A stretch of 51,858 nt of DNA, taken from the NCBI RefSeq assembly GCF_016862115.1, contig NZ_BOMI01000023.1:1-51858 (forward strand). The letters run 5' to 3'. Position numbers and translations under genes: made by a program. This document shows, in pieces, positions 1-8,216 of the stretch (position 1 is the stretch's first letter; the number at the start of each line of letters is the position of its first letter). Origin of the DNA: Paractinoplanes deccanensis (GTDB lineage Bacteria; Actinomycetota; Actinomycetes; Mycobacteriales; Micromonosporaceae). The notes under the pieces were generated by a model that was not told the DNA's origin, made no database searches, and worked only from the letters and a program-made list of their open reading frames with translations.

Positions 1-498
1 GGGCCCGGTCACGATCACGCGCGCAGTCACGATCACGCGCCCGGTCACGATCACGCGCCCCCTCACGACCACGATCAGTCGCACGAGCATGGCCATCGCC
101 ACGAGCACGCCCACGACAATGCGCGAGAGCGCAGCCATGTGGCAGTCCACAACCACACGCACGGGCACCGGCACCACCACGGCCCGGGTAAGTGGGGTAT
201 CGCGGGCCTCGGCATCGCGGGTGGGCTCGTGCCCAGCCCCTCCGCGCTGATCGTCCTGCTCGGTGCGGCCGCGCTCGGCCGTACCGTCTTCGGTGTCCTC
301 CTTGTCATCGCCTACGGCTTGGGGATGGCGGCCACGCTGACCGCCGCGGGCATCCTCTTGCTGCGTCTGCGCGACCGCCTCGAACGCCGCTCGAAGCTCT
401 TTGCCCGCTGGCGCGCGGTCGCTCAACCGGCCACCGCCACGCTGATCATCGTGGTCGGGCTCGGCCTGGCCGGTCGTGCCCTGTCCGCCCTAGCCTAG
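1..498 (+). CDS. Nickel/cobalt efflux transporter, NicO/RcnA-like (C-terminal part, 5' truncated by window edge)
   Basis: The frame is open from base 1 to the TAG at 498, so the true start lies outside the window. The visible part begins with about 60 residues very rich in His, Asp and Glu (HDHA, HEHGHRHEHAH, HGHRHHH motifs). Two or three hydrophobic segments follow: a glycine-rich one with GGLVPSPSALIVLLGAAALG, one with AYGLGMAATLTAAGILLL, and a C-terminal one with LIIVVGLGLAGRAL. A His-rich loop followed by the GGLVPSPSAL motif is typical of NicO-family metal exporters, where the loop binds Ni or Co at the membrane. An internal ATG at 139 exists but would cut off most of the loop. Substrate is inferred from family. 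Confidence 0.72.
   Translation, partial: GPGHDHARSHDHAPGHDHAPPHDHDQSHEHGHRHEHAHDNARERSHVAVHNHTHGHRHHHGPGKWGIAGLGIAGGLVPSPSALIVLLGAAALGRTVFGVLLVIAYGLGMAATLTAAGILLLRLRDRLERRSKLFARWRAVAQPATATLIIVVGLGLAGRALSALA
7..78 (+). repeat. 18-bp tandem repeat encoding (G/S)HDHA(P/R) in the metal-binding loop
   Basis: Units start at 7, 25 and 43, with a degenerate fourth at 61. Each has the core tcacgatcacgcgc and encodes a His-Asp-His-Ala hexapeptide. The period is a multiple of three, so copy number can change without breaking the frame. It may also continue left of the window. Confidence 0.7.
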
Positions 499-522
499 GC
501 CGTTCCCAACCCGCCCTCGGAC

Positions 523-572
523 TTATCCACAGGCCCGATTTCGCCAATGTCCACAGTCGCCGGTTATCCACA
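523..572 (+). other. Cluster of three DnaA-box-like 9-mers in a gene-free stretch (499-898)
   Basis: Two exact TTATCCACA sites lie at 523-531 and 564-572, with ATGTCCACA at 547-555 between them. All are in the same orientation and within 50 bp. TTATCCACA is the E. coli consensus and TTGTCCACA is the usual actinomycete form. No dnaA, dnaN, rpmH or AT-rich unwinding region is present, so this is not a recognisable oriC. It could be a DnaA-titrating or DnaA-regulated site, or chance. No coding gene is supported between 499 and 898. Confidence 0.5.
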
Positions 573-660
573 GGGCTTCCGCGGGACTCGCTGATTTCCG
601 CGAGAATGAGGCCCGGAGCTACCCAGGACCAATTGTCGCTGTGGCGCGGAAGCCATCGGG

Positions 661-880
661 GCTCGCGCAAGCCTGTCGGTCGTGGTGCGGGGGTGTCGGC
701 CATGGCTCGGGAGCCGTCGGTGCTGGCACGGGCTGTCGGTTGTGGTGCGGGGGTGTCGGTCGTGGCTCGGGAGCCGTCGGTGCTGGCACGGGCTGTCGGT
801 TGTGGTGCGGGGTGTCGGTCGTGGTGCGGGGTGTGGGCCATGGCTCGGGAGTCACCGGCTCTGGCACGGGGGCTGTCAGC
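661..880. repeat. 60-bp tandem repeat, about 3.5 diverged copies
   Basis: Copies begin near 661, 721, 781 and 841. The 661 and 721 copies share the block gtggtgcgggggtgtcgg and the block ggctcgggagccgtcgg in register; the third and fourth are progressively diverged. The stretch is GT-rich on the plus strand. Open frames cross it on both strands, but none resembles a protein family, so I treat it as non-coding DNA downstream of the anti-sigma gene, which ends at 899. Confidence 0.75.
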
Positions 881-898
881 TATGGCGCGGGGCTACGG

Positions 899-2185
899 CT
901 ACGGCACGGGAGCCATGGCGGGCACGGCTGCGAGGAAGTCCCGGGCCAGCTTGGCGTCGCCCTCGATGGCGGCGGCGATGTGGGCCGGGTCGCGGCGGTC
1001 GCCGGCCAGGCGGCAGAACTCGATGACGTCGACGGTGATCGAGGCGGATGGTTTTGTCACCGCCGGGACGACGGTGGCGGGGTCGAGCGGCACGGTCCAT
1101 GTTCCGCCGCCGGGGCCGGTGAGGTGCAGGCGGACGTAGCGATTGTGGGGTGGTTCGATACGGCGGAAGACGACGCGGGGGAGCACGCGCATGGCGAAGG
1201 CGGCCATCGGGTGCACATGTTCGGGCAGCGGCGGCACGGCCGGGCGGCCGGTCGTGGCGGCGATGTCCTCGGTGTGGATCCAGGTCTCGTAGGCGCGGGC
1301 GGTCAACGCGTCGACCAGCGAGAAGGGCCGGCCCAGGCGCACGGTGACGTCGTTGGGCTGCTCGTGCAGGGCGCGGCAGATCGCGTCGGCCTGGGCGCGC
1401 CAGGCTTGTCGGGTCTGTTCGGGGGGTCGCTGCCGTTCGAAGTCGACCACGGCGGTCGTGCGCGCCGTCAGACGCTGGCCGGGCTCGACGGGCGGCTCGA
1501 CGGGCAGGCCGAGCGCGTCGGCGAGGAGCCCGTCGATGGCGATCAGATGGGCGAGCAGGTCGTGCACGGTCAGTTCGTCGTGCGCGTCGGCACCACGCCG
1601 GTCCCCGGCACCGTTCGCACCGGCCGCGCGCTGATCGCGGCTCCCGGGCGCGGTGCGGTGCTGGCTGGGGCTGCCGGGCGCGGTGTGGTGCTGGTCTGGG
1701 GTTCGGGGCGCGGCTCGGCTGGGGGTGCCGGGCGCGGTGTGGTGCTGGTCTGGGGTTCGGGGCGCGGCTTCGCCGGGGCTGCCGGGCGTGGGGTGGTGCT
1801 GGTTGGCGGTGTTGTGGGTCGGTGCTGCGTGTCGGTGGGCTGTGGCGCCGTGGGCGGCCGTTCGGTGCCAGTCGGCGGCGGGCAGGTCTGTCAGCAGCAG
1901 GTCGAGGGCGGCTATCTGGGCCGCGTAGGAGGTCGCGTATGCGGGAGCGGGAGTGGCTGGGCGCCGCCTTGCGGGGGCCGCCGTGAGGAGGCGGTCCAGG
2001 GAGCCGGGCGGTGGGCTCAGGTGGGCGCCGCCCAGGTCGGCTGCGGCTTCGCGTAGTTCCCGGGCCTCGTGGGCGCACGTGTCGCAGGTGTCGAGGTGGG
2101 CCTCGACCAGCTCGGTCTCCTCGGGCGGGCAGGCGTCCAGCGCCCACGCGGCGATGAGCTCGGTGAGCGTGTCGTGGCTGATCAT
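899..2185 (-). CDS. Zinc-binding anti-sigma factor fused to a maleylpyruvate-isomerase/DinB-like (MDMPI) domain
   Basis: 428 residues. The N-terminus carries the zinc anti-sigma signature H30-x3-C34-x2-C37. Residues of about 90-200 form a low-complexity Pro/His/Gln/Thr linker with 18-residue repeats. The C-terminal half matches the mycothiol-dependent maleylpyruvate isomerase fold (LLAHLIAIDGLLADAL, then ETWIHTEDI with a metal-ligand His, ending EFCRLAGDRRDP). The ATG overlaps the stop of the sigma gene by 4 bp (ATGA), so the two are translationally coupled. This is probably a cytoplasmic antagonist of that sigma factor. Sensing of mycothiol, thiols or metal through the C-terminal domain is inference. 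No transmembrane segment is visible. Confidence 0.85.
   Translation of the reverse strand: MISHDTLTELIAAWALDACPPEETELVEAHLDTCDTCAHEARELREAAADLGGAHLSPPPGSLDRLLTAAPARRRPATPAPAYATSYAAQIAALDLLLTDLPAADWHRTAAHGATAHRHAAPTHNTANQHHPTPGSPGEAAPRTPDQHHTAPGTPSRAAPRTPDQHHTAPGSPSQHRTAPGSRDQRAAGANGAGDRRGADAHDELTVHDLLAHLIAIDGLLADALGLPVEPPVEPGQRLTARTTAVVDFERQRPPEQTRQAWRAQADAICRALHEQPNDVTVRLGRPFSLVDALTARAYETWIHTEDIAATTGRPAVPPLPEHVHPMAAFAMRVLPRVVFRRIEPPHNRYVRLHLTGPGGGTWTVPLDPATVVPAVTKPSASITVDVIEFCRLAGDRRDPAHIAAAIEGDAKLARDFLAAVPAMAPVP
1643..1804 (-). repeat. 54-bp tandem repeat inside the anti-sigma linker
   Basis: Units start at 1673, 1727 and 1781 (period exactly 54), with a partial diverged copy upstream from 1643. 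The 1673 and 1727 units are nearly identical. On the minus strand they encode an 18-residue repeat containing RTPDQHHTAPG. The in-frame period lets the linker change length without loss of frame. Confidence 0.8.
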
Positions 2186-2772
2186 TTGCGCTCCCCGTCG
2201 CGAGCGTCGTGCAGTGCCGCGGCCAACCGGCGCAAGCCCTCGCGGAGCTGGGACTTCGCGGTGCCCTCGGGCACGCCCAGGACGGTCGCCACCTCACGAT
2301 AGGTGTGACCTTCCAGGTACGCCAGGGTGATGGCGCGGCTGAGCCGTTCCGGCAGCTCCTTGAGGGCGGCGTTCAGGCGGCGGGCCGCGTCGGCGTCGGA
2401 GACCTGGTCGCCGACCGGGTCGCCGCGGCTGATCGCCTCGGCGAACAGCCGGCCCTCCAGCGACCTCCGGCGGTGGGCCTCCTCCTTGCGCACGAGGTCG
2501 ACCGCGCGGCGATGGGCCATCATGGCCAGCCAGCCGCGCAGGCTGCCCTTCGCCGGCTCGAAGGCGAGCGGGTGCTGCCAGACGGCCAGGAACACCTCCT
2601 GGGTGACGTCCTCGGCAGCCGCGCCGTCCCGGGTGACCCGGGCCGCGATCGTGTAGACCAGGGAGCTGAAGCGCTCGTGCAGGTCGGCGAGCGCGGTCTC
2701 GTCGCCGAACACGAGCCGGTCCCGCAGCCTGGCGTCGTCGTCTTCCGCATCGGTGGCGCTTTGGGGGAACAA
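2182..2772 (-). CDS. ECF-type RNA polymerase sigma factor
   Basis: 196 residues from the preferred TTG start at 2772. A GGAGG (complement of 2781-2785) lies 8 nt upstream of it. An in-frame GTG at 2808 would add 12 residues, and GTGs at 2781 and 2787 are also possible. Sigma region 2 is seen as LADLHERFSSLVYTIAARV, DVTQEVFLAVW and GWLAMMAHRRAVDLVRK. Region 4 is seen as LPERLSRAITLAYLEGHTY and VPEGTAKSQLREGL. It overlaps the downstream anti-sigma gene by 4 bp, the usual arrangement of an ECF sigma factor with its cognate antagonist. The target promoter is unknown. Confidence 0.88.
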   Translation of the reverse strand: MFPQSATDAEDDDARLRDRLVFGDETALADLHERFSSLVYTIAARVTRDGAAAEDVTQEVFLAVWQHPLAFEPAKGSLRGWLAMMAHRRAVDLVRKEEAHRRRSLEGRLFAEAISRGDPVGDQVSDADAARRLNAALKELPERLSRAITLAYLEGHTYREVATVLGVPEGTAKSQLREGLRRLAAALHDARDGERK

Positions 2773-2896
2773 GACGTTCACCTCCACCTCGGGCGCCACT
2801 TTAGGCACGTCGGACCGGACATGTCATCGGCACTGACGCATATCTGCACCTGGCGAAGGTGCTGCGAGTGAGGGGGTGTGATCGTCCGCACGCACG

Positions 2897-5737
2897 ATGG
2901 CCGACGGGGCAGCAGTGGACCACGATGACGGGGTGCAGCTGCTCGGACGGCACCGGGAATGCGAAACGATCGATCAGATGATCGCGGCGGTTCGGGCGGG
3001 GGAGAGCCGTGTCCTCGTGGTGCACGGCGCGCCCGGTGTCGGCAAGACCGCGCTGCTCGACTACGCCCGGGACAGCGCCGACGGCCTGCGGGTGCTGCGG
3101 GCGTCCGGTGTCGAGTCGGAGATGGAGCTCGCGTTCGCCGCGTTGCACCAGCTCTGCGTACCCCTGCTTGATCTTCTGCCGCGCCTGCCCGAGGCGCAGC
3201 GGGCGGCGCTGGAGACCGTCCTCGGGTTGCGCGCCGGCAGCCCGCCCGACCGGTTCCTCGTCGGGCTCGCCATCCTCGGCCTGCTCTCCGAGGCGTCCGA
3301 ACGGGCGCCGCTGCTCTGCGTCGTCGACGACGTGCAATGGATGGACCGGGCGTCCGCCCAGACGCTCAGCTTCGTCGCCCGGCGCCTGCTGGCCGAGTCC
3401 GTCGCGCTGCTCTTCGCCCTCCGCGACAGCGAGCCCACCCGCGACAGCGAGCCCACCCGCGACAGCGAGCCCACCCGCGATGGAGGGCCGGCGCGTGAGG
3501 CGGGGAAGTTCCTGCACGGGCTGCCCGAGCTGGAGGTCACCGGGCTGCGTGACGCCGACGCGCACGCGCTGCTGAGCTCGCTGACCCACGCCGAGCTCGA
3601 CCGGTCCATCCGGGACCGGATCGTGGCCGAGACCCGGGGCAACCCCCTCGCGCTCGTCGAGTTGCCTCGCGGGCTGTCGCCCACCCAGATCGCCGGCGGG
3701 CTCGGGCTGCTGCGCGCCGGTGACTCGTTGCCCGGGCGCATCGAGCGGAGCTTCCTCGACCGGATCGCCGGGCTGCCCGGCGAGACCCGGATGATGCTTC
3801 TCGTCGCCGCCGCCGAGCCGCTCGGCGATCCGGCTCTCGTGTGGGCCGCCGCCGAACGGCTCGGCATCGATCCCGGGGCCGCCCTCGCCGACGGCACCGA
3901 CGGGCTGCTCGCCGTGCGGGAACGGGTCACCTTCCGGCATCCGCTCGTCCGGTCGGCCATCTACCAGGCCGGCTCGCCCCGGGACCGCCGTGCCGTGCAC
4001 CTCGCGCTCGCCGAGGTCACCGACGAGACCACCGACCCCGATCGCCGCGCCTGGCATCGGGCCGCCGCCTCGTCCGGGCCCGACGAGGACGTGGCGGCCG
4101 AGCTCGAACGGTCCGCCCTGCGCGCGCAGGCCCGCGGTGGCCGGGCCGCCGCCGCTGCCTTCCTCCAGCGCGCCGTGCAGCTCACCGCCGACGCTCCCCG
4201 GCGTACCGGACGGGCCCTTGCCGCCGCCGAGGCCACCCTGCTTGCCGGGGACATCGAGGCCGCGCGCCGGTTCGTCGACCTGGCCCGGCGTGACGCCGAC
4301 GGTGAGTTCGCGCGCGCCCGGGCCGAGCTGCTGCACGGGCACATCGCGTTCGCGGCCGGGCGCACCGGCGAGGCGCCCGCCGCTCTGCTCGCCGCCGCCC
4401 AGCGGCTGGAGCCGTTCGATCTCGACCTCGCCCGCGAGACCTACCTGCTCGCGTGGGGTGCGGCCCTGATGGCCGGCAACCGCGGGCTCATGGAGGCCAC
4501 CGCCCGGTCCACCGCCGCGCTTCCTCCCCGCGACGGTGCTCCGCGTGCGCTCGATCTCGTGCTCGACGGCTACGGCGAGATGCTCATCGGCAGCCGGGCG
4601 GAGGCCGTACGGCTGCTGCGCCAGGCCGCGGACCTGATGGCCGACCTGCCCGTCGGCGACGCCCTCGTGTGGGGCTGGGTGGCGAACGGCGTACCGCCGT
4701 CGATCTGGGACGACGCCGTCCTGCGCGCCCTGGTGGACCGTCAGGTCGAGGTCGTGCGGTCCGCCGGCGCGCTGGCCCACCTGCCGCTCGACCTCACCGC
4801 CCTGGGCATGTCGACCTCGTTCACCGGCGAACTGAACCGGGTGGCCGCGATCGCCGCCGAGGCCGAGACCGTGGCGACCGCGCTGGGCATGCCGATCTCG
4901 CCGTACGTCCGGTTGCGCCTGACCGCGCTGCGCGGCCGGGATCCGGAGGCGTCGGAGCTGATCGCGCGCACGATCGGGCCGGCGGAGGCCGCGGGCGAGA
5001 CGCTCGGGGTGACCATCTCGCACTGGTCGGGCGCCGTGCTGAACAACGGGCTGGCACGCTTCGGGCAGGCGATGGAGGCGGCCCGCCGGTGCGCCGCGCT
5101 GCCCGTGCTGTGGGTTGCCGACTGGGCGCTGCCCGAGCTGGTCGAGGCGGCGGCCCGGTCCGGTGAGATGGGCGTGGCCCGGGAGGCGCTCGACCGGCTC
5201 ACCGCGTCGGCCGGCCCGTGCGACACCGACTGGGCGCAGGGCACGCTGGCTCGCTGCCGGGCGCTGGTGAGCGAGGGGGCGCAGGCGCAGGCGTCGTTCC
5301 GTACGGCGATCGAGCGCCTCGGCCGCACCGCCCTGCGACCCGAGCTGGCCCGCGCCCACCTGCTGCACGGCGAGTGGCTGCGGCGGGACCGGCAGCGGGG
5401 CGAGGCCCGCGACGAGCTGCGCACGGCGCACGAGATGTTCGCCGGCATGGGCATGGAGGCGTTCGCCGAACGGGCACGGCGCGAGCTGCTGGCCACCGGC
5501 GAGACGGTGCGCAAGCGTACGGCCGAGGCGCTCACCCGCGACGAGCTGACCGCGCAGGAACGGCAGATCGCCGAGCTCGTCCGCGACGGCTTCTCCAATC
5601 CCGAGGTGGGGGAGCGGCTGTTCCTGAGCCCCCGCACGGTCGAGTGGCACCTGCGCAAGGTCTTCGCCAAGCTCGGCGTGACCTCCCGCCGCCAGCTGCG
5701 CGCGGCGCTGCCGCGCGAGATCACCGCCGACGGCTGA
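2897..5737 (+). CDS. Large ATP-binding LuxR-family transcriptional regulator (LAL-type)
   Basis: 946 residues, the usual size of LAL/MalT-like regulators. The N-terminal AAA/STAND ATPase has a Walker A (GAPGVGKT, about residues 44-51) and a Walker B (LLCVVDDVQWMD, about 140-151). A long alpha-helical, TPR-like middle follows. The C-terminal LuxR helix-turn-helix (about 880-940) includes LTAQERQIAELVRDG, SNPEVGERLFLSPRTVEWHLRKVF and KLGV. Such proteins are ATP-dependent activators that sense an unknown ligand. A DSEPTR triplet interrupts the ATPase. The start is weakly defined because only a distant G-rich stretch lies upstream. The 3' end overlaps the convergent LysR gene by 17 bp. The target is unknown. 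Confidence 0.9.
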   Translation: MADGAAVDHDDGVQLLGRHRECETIDQMIAAVRAGESRVLVVHGAPGVGKTALLDYARDSADGLRVLRASGVESEMELAFAALHQLCVPLLDLLPRLPEAQRAALETVLGLRAGSPPDRFLVGLAILGLLSEASERAPLLCVVDDVQWMDRASAQTLSFVARRLLAESVALLFALRDSEPTRDSEPTRDSEPTRDGGPAREAGKFLHGLPELEVTGLRDADAHALLSSLTHAELDRSIRDRIVAETRGNPLALVELPRGLSPTQIAGGLGLLRAGDSLPGRIERSFLDRIAGLPGETRMMLLVAAAEPLGDPALVWAAAERLGIDPGAALADGTDGLLAVRERVTFRHPLVRSAIYQAGSPRDRRAVHLALAEVTDETTDPDRRAWHRAAASSGPDEDVAAELERSALRAQARGGRAAAAAFLQRAVQLTADAPRRTGRALAAAEATLLAGDIEAARRFVDLARRDADGEFARARAELLHGHIAFAAGRTGEAPAALLAAAQRLEPFDLDLARETYLLAWGAALMAGNRGLMEATARSTAALPPRDGAPRALDLVLDGYGEMLIGSRAEAVRLLRQAADLMADLPVGDALVWGWVANGVPPSIWDDAVLRALVDRQVEVVRSAGALAHLPLDLTALGMSTSFTGELNRVAAIAAEAETVATALGMPISPYVRLRLTALRGRDPEASELIARTIGPAEAAGETLGVTISHWSGAVLNNGLARFGQAMEAARRCAALPVLWVADWALPELVEAAARSGEMGVAREALDRLTASAGPCDTDWAQGTLARCRALVSEGAQAQASFRTAIERLGRTALRPELARAHLLHGEWLRRDRQRGEARDELRTAHEMFAGMGMEAFAERARRELLATGETVRKRTAEALTRDELTAQERQIAELVRDGFSNPEVGERLFLSPRTVEWHLRKVFAKLGVTSRRQLRAALPREITADG
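3421..3480 (+). repeat. 18-bp perfect tandem repeat encoding DSEPTR x3
   Basis: Three identical 18-bp units (ccgcgacagcgagcccac) start at 3421, 3439 and 3457. They encode Asp-Ser-Glu-Pro-Thr-Arg three times within the ATPase domain, just after the strand that follows Walker B. Perfect identity suggests recent expansion. Confidence 0.9.
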
Positions 5738-6656
5738 GCGCGGCCGGCCGCCGGCCCGCCGCGCGCAGGATGCTGGTGAGCAGGGCGGCGGTGGCGGCCG
5801 ACGGCCGGCGGTCGCCCGGCATGGCGACGGCGACCGGCAGGTCGAGGTCCGCGTCCTCGATGTCCACGACGGACAGGCCCTCCTCCTCGCTGCCCGATCG
5901 GGGCAGCAGGGCGACGCCGAGGCCGTTGCGCACCAGGCCGAGGGCGGTGTCCTGGTCGGCCGCCTCGAACGGCACGTTGCGCGCGATGCCCGCGCCGGCG
6001 AAGGCCCGGTCGGTCAGGGTGCGGTTGCCCCAGCCGATCGGGAAGTCGATGAACGTCTCGCCGGCGAGCTCCTCCAGGCGTACCGACGACGCCTCGGCGA
6101 GCGGGTGCCGCCGGGAGCAGACGAAGCACAGCCGCACCGAGCCCAGGTGGTGCAGCCGTACGCCGCCGGGCTGCTCACGCGTGCACACCAGCGCCAGGTC
6201 GAGCTCGTCGGCGGCCACCGCGGCCAGGTGCCCCGCCGAGCCGGTCGGCGCGGTGCGGAGCCGGAACGTGACCAGCGGATGCGTGACGTGGAACCGGCCG
6301 AGCACCGCGGGCAGGTCGACGACGATCGGGCCCTGCGACGCCGGCCGGGCGCCGATCGACACGAGCGTGCCCACCCGTACGGTCCCGCGCAGTCCTCCCC
6401 GCACCTGGTCGACCGTCTCCCGGGCCCGCCGCTCGGCGCTCAGCAGAGCCCGGGCCTCGGGCAGCAGCGCCGCTCCGGCGTCGGTCAGCGCGATGCCCGC
6501 GGAGTCGCGCGTGAACAGCGGCAGGCCCAGCTCCCGTTCGAGCTTCTGGATGGTGGCCGACACGGCCGACTGGGCGACCCGCACCCGCCGCGCGCCCTTG
6601 GTGAAGCTGCCTTCCTCGGTGACCGCGACGAAGTACTCGAGCTGGCGGAGTTCCAT
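5721..6656 (-). CDS. LysR-family transcriptional regulator
   Basis: 311 residues, normal for the family. The winged HTH starts at the first residue (MELRQLEYFVAVTEEGSFT, then RVAQSAVSATIQKLERELG). The effector-binding domain follows (FTRDSAGIALTDAG, GLVRNGLGVALLP). The ATG at 6656 is chosen because it gives the canonical LysR N-terminus; the open frame further upstream is antisense to the oxidase. It is divergent from the FAD-linked oxidase with 81 bp between starts and a LysR-type box in that gap, so it probably controls that gene. Confidence 0.92.
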   Translation of the reverse strand: MELRQLEYFVAVTEEGSFTKGARRVRVAQSAVSATIQKLERELGLPLFTRDSAGIALTDAGAALLPEARALLSAERRARETVDQVRGGLRGTVRVGTLVSIGARPASQGPIVVDLPAVLGRFHVTHPLVTFRLRTAPTGSAGHLAAVAADELDLALVCTREQPGGVRLHHLGSVRLCFVCSRRHPLAEASSVRLEELAGETFIDFPIGWGNRTLTDRAFAGAGIARNVPFEAADQDTALGLVRNGLGVALLPRSGSEEEGLSVVDIEDADLDLPVAVAMPGDRRPSAATAALLTSILRAAGRRPAALSRRR

Positions 6657-6665
6657 CGGTCCACT

Positions 6666-6680
6666 ATCGCCGATCGCGAT
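6666..6680. promoter_or_regulatory. LysR-type box ATC-N9-GAT between the divergent lysR and oxidase genes
   Basis: ATC at 6666-6668 and GAT at 6678-6680 are separated by 9 bases. This includes the T-N11-A core typical of LysR regulators, and the interior gccgatcgc is itself near-palindromic. It lies 10 bp upstream of the lysR start and 57 bp upstream of the oxidase start. Confidence 0.5.
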
Positions 6681-6737
6681 GGCGGCCAGCGCGAGAACAG
6701 GACGGCGGCGGGCCCGCGCTCCGCCAGGCTTCAGGTC

Positions 6738-8141
6738 ATGACCACAACCACGATCACCATCGAGCCCGCCGACCTGGCCCGGCTCACCGCCGAGGTCGCC
6801 GGCCCCGTGCTGGTGCCCGGCGACGAGCGCTACGCCGAGGAGACCGCCACCTGGAACCAGGCGCTGGCCCATCGCCCGGCCGTCGCGGTCGGCGCCACCT
6901 GCGTCGCCGACGTGCGGGCCGCGGTCCGTTTCGCCCGGGTGCGCGACCTGCCCGTGGCGGTGGTGGCCACCGGGCACGGCGCGTTCGTCCCGGCCGACGG
7001 CGCCGTCCTGATCAACGTATGCCGGATGGACGGCGTCACCGTCGACGCGCGACGCCGCACGGCCACTGTGGACGCCGCTGTCGAGACGCAGTGCCTGATC
7101 GACGCGGCGGCCGAGCACGGCCTCGCGCCGCTGGCCGGATCGTCACCGAACGTCGGCGTCGTCGGCTTCACGCTGGGCGGGGGCCTGAGCCCGATGCTGG
7201 GCCGCGTCCACGGGTACGCGGCGGACCACGTCCTCGCCGCCGAGATCGTCACCCCGGACGGCGAGCTGCGCCGCGTCGACGCGCACCACGAGCCGGAGCT
7301 GTTCTGGGCGCTGCGCGGCGGCAAGGGGAACTTCGGCGTCGTCACCTCCCTGACCGTCGGCCTCTTCCCGGTCACGCACTTGTACGCCGGCGGCCTGTTC
7401 TTCGGCGGCGAGCACACCCGCGAGGTCCTGAACGCGTACCGCGAACTGACCGCCACCGCGCCGGAGGAGCTCACCGCGTCGATCGCGTTCCTGCGCCTCC
7501 CGCCGTTGCCGTTCGTCCCCGAGCCGTTGCGCGGCCGCTTCACCGTGCACGTGCGGATCGCCTACCACGGAACGGCCGAGGAGGGCGCCCGCTTGATCGC
7601 GGGCGTGCGCGCGGCCGGGCCGGCACTGATCGACGCGGTGGAGGAGATGCCGTTCACGCGGGTGGCCGCGATCCACGCGGATCCGGTGGACCCGCTGCCG
7701 GCGTACGAGACCTCGGCCCTGCTCTCCGATTTTCCGGGCGAGGCCCTGCTGGCCGCCGCGGGCCCCGGCGTGGACACCCCGGCGCTCATGGTGGAGATCC
7801 GGCAGCTCGGTGGCGCGCTCGCCCGCGACCCCGAGATCCCCAACGCGGTCGGCCATCGCGGTGCGCCGTTCCAGCTCTTCGCCGGTGCGGTCGGCGCGCC
7901 GGGCACGCACGACGCGTTCCGGCCCGCGCTGCGCGAGCTGGCGGGCGCCTTCGAGCCCTGGGCAACCGGCCATCAACAGATCAACTTCCTGACCGGGTAC
8001 GACGTGACGCCCGAGGCGGTCGCGCGGGCCTACCCGCCGGCCACGTACCAACGGCTGGCGGCGGTCAAGAGGGCCTACGACCCGCGCAACATGTTCCGCG
8101 TGAACCACAACATCCCGCCGGTGGTGAGCGCCGGTCCCTGA
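6738..8141 (+). CDS. FAD-binding oxidoreductase (PCMH plus BBE domains)
   Basis: 467 residues from the ATG at 6738; the longer upstream frame is antisense to lysR. The N-terminal PCMH FAD domain shows ATGHGA with His80, the usual 8-alpha-histidyl FAD attachment position, then NVGVVGFTLGGGLSPMLGR and FWALRGGKGNFGVVTS. The C-terminal BBE domain ends in YDPRNMFRVNHNIPP. The Cys used for bicovalent FAD in many relatives (GxCPxVG) is Ser136 here, so at most single attachment is expected. The family oxidises alcohols, sugars or secondary metabolites with O2; the substrate is unknown. Regulation by the divergent LysR protein is likely. Confidence 0.9.
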   Translation: MTTTTITIEPADLARLTAEVAGPVLVPGDERYAEETATWNQALAHRPAVAVGATCVADVRAAVRFARVRDLPVAVVATGHGAFVPADGAVLINVCRMDGVTVDARRRTATVDAAVETQCLIDAAAEHGLAPLAGSSPNVGVVGFTLGGGLSPMLGRVHGYAADHVLAAEIVTPDGELRRVDAHHEPELFWALRGGKGNFGVVTSLTVGLFPVTHLYAGGLFFGGEHTREVLNAYRELTATAPEELTASIAFLRLPPLPFVPEPLRGRFTVHVRIAYHGTAEEGARLIAGVRAAGPALIDAVEEMPFTRVAAIHADPVDPLPAYETSALLSDFPGEALLAAAGPGVDTPALMVEIRQLGGALARDPEIPNAVGHRGAPFQLFAGAVGAPGTHDAFRPALRELAGAFEPWATGHQQINFLTGYDVTPEAVARAYPPATYQRLAAVKRAYDPRNMFRVNHNIPPVVSAGP

Positions 8142-8216
8142 GCGGTGCGGTGCTGGACTCGATCGGGTGTTCGGGGGACGACGACGGGCGGCGCCGGTGG
8201 CAAGGTGAGGGCCGTG

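Noticed and set aside
523..572. Chromosomal replication origin
   Set aside because: Only three boxes are present, with no AT-rich element and none of the dnaA, dnaN, gyrB, rpmH or parA genes that flank actinomycete oriC.
641..2056. A 471-codon plus-strand protein spanning the 60-bp repeat
   Set aside because: Gly/Val/Arg-rich composition follows the repeat and the antisense of the anti-sigma gene. No start signal or family.
2801..5650. A 949-codon open frame on the minus strand opposite the LuxR-family gene
   Set aside because: It is low-complexity Gly/Arg/Gln/His sequence typical of the antisense of GC-rich coding DNA. The plus-strand frame has full family motifs.
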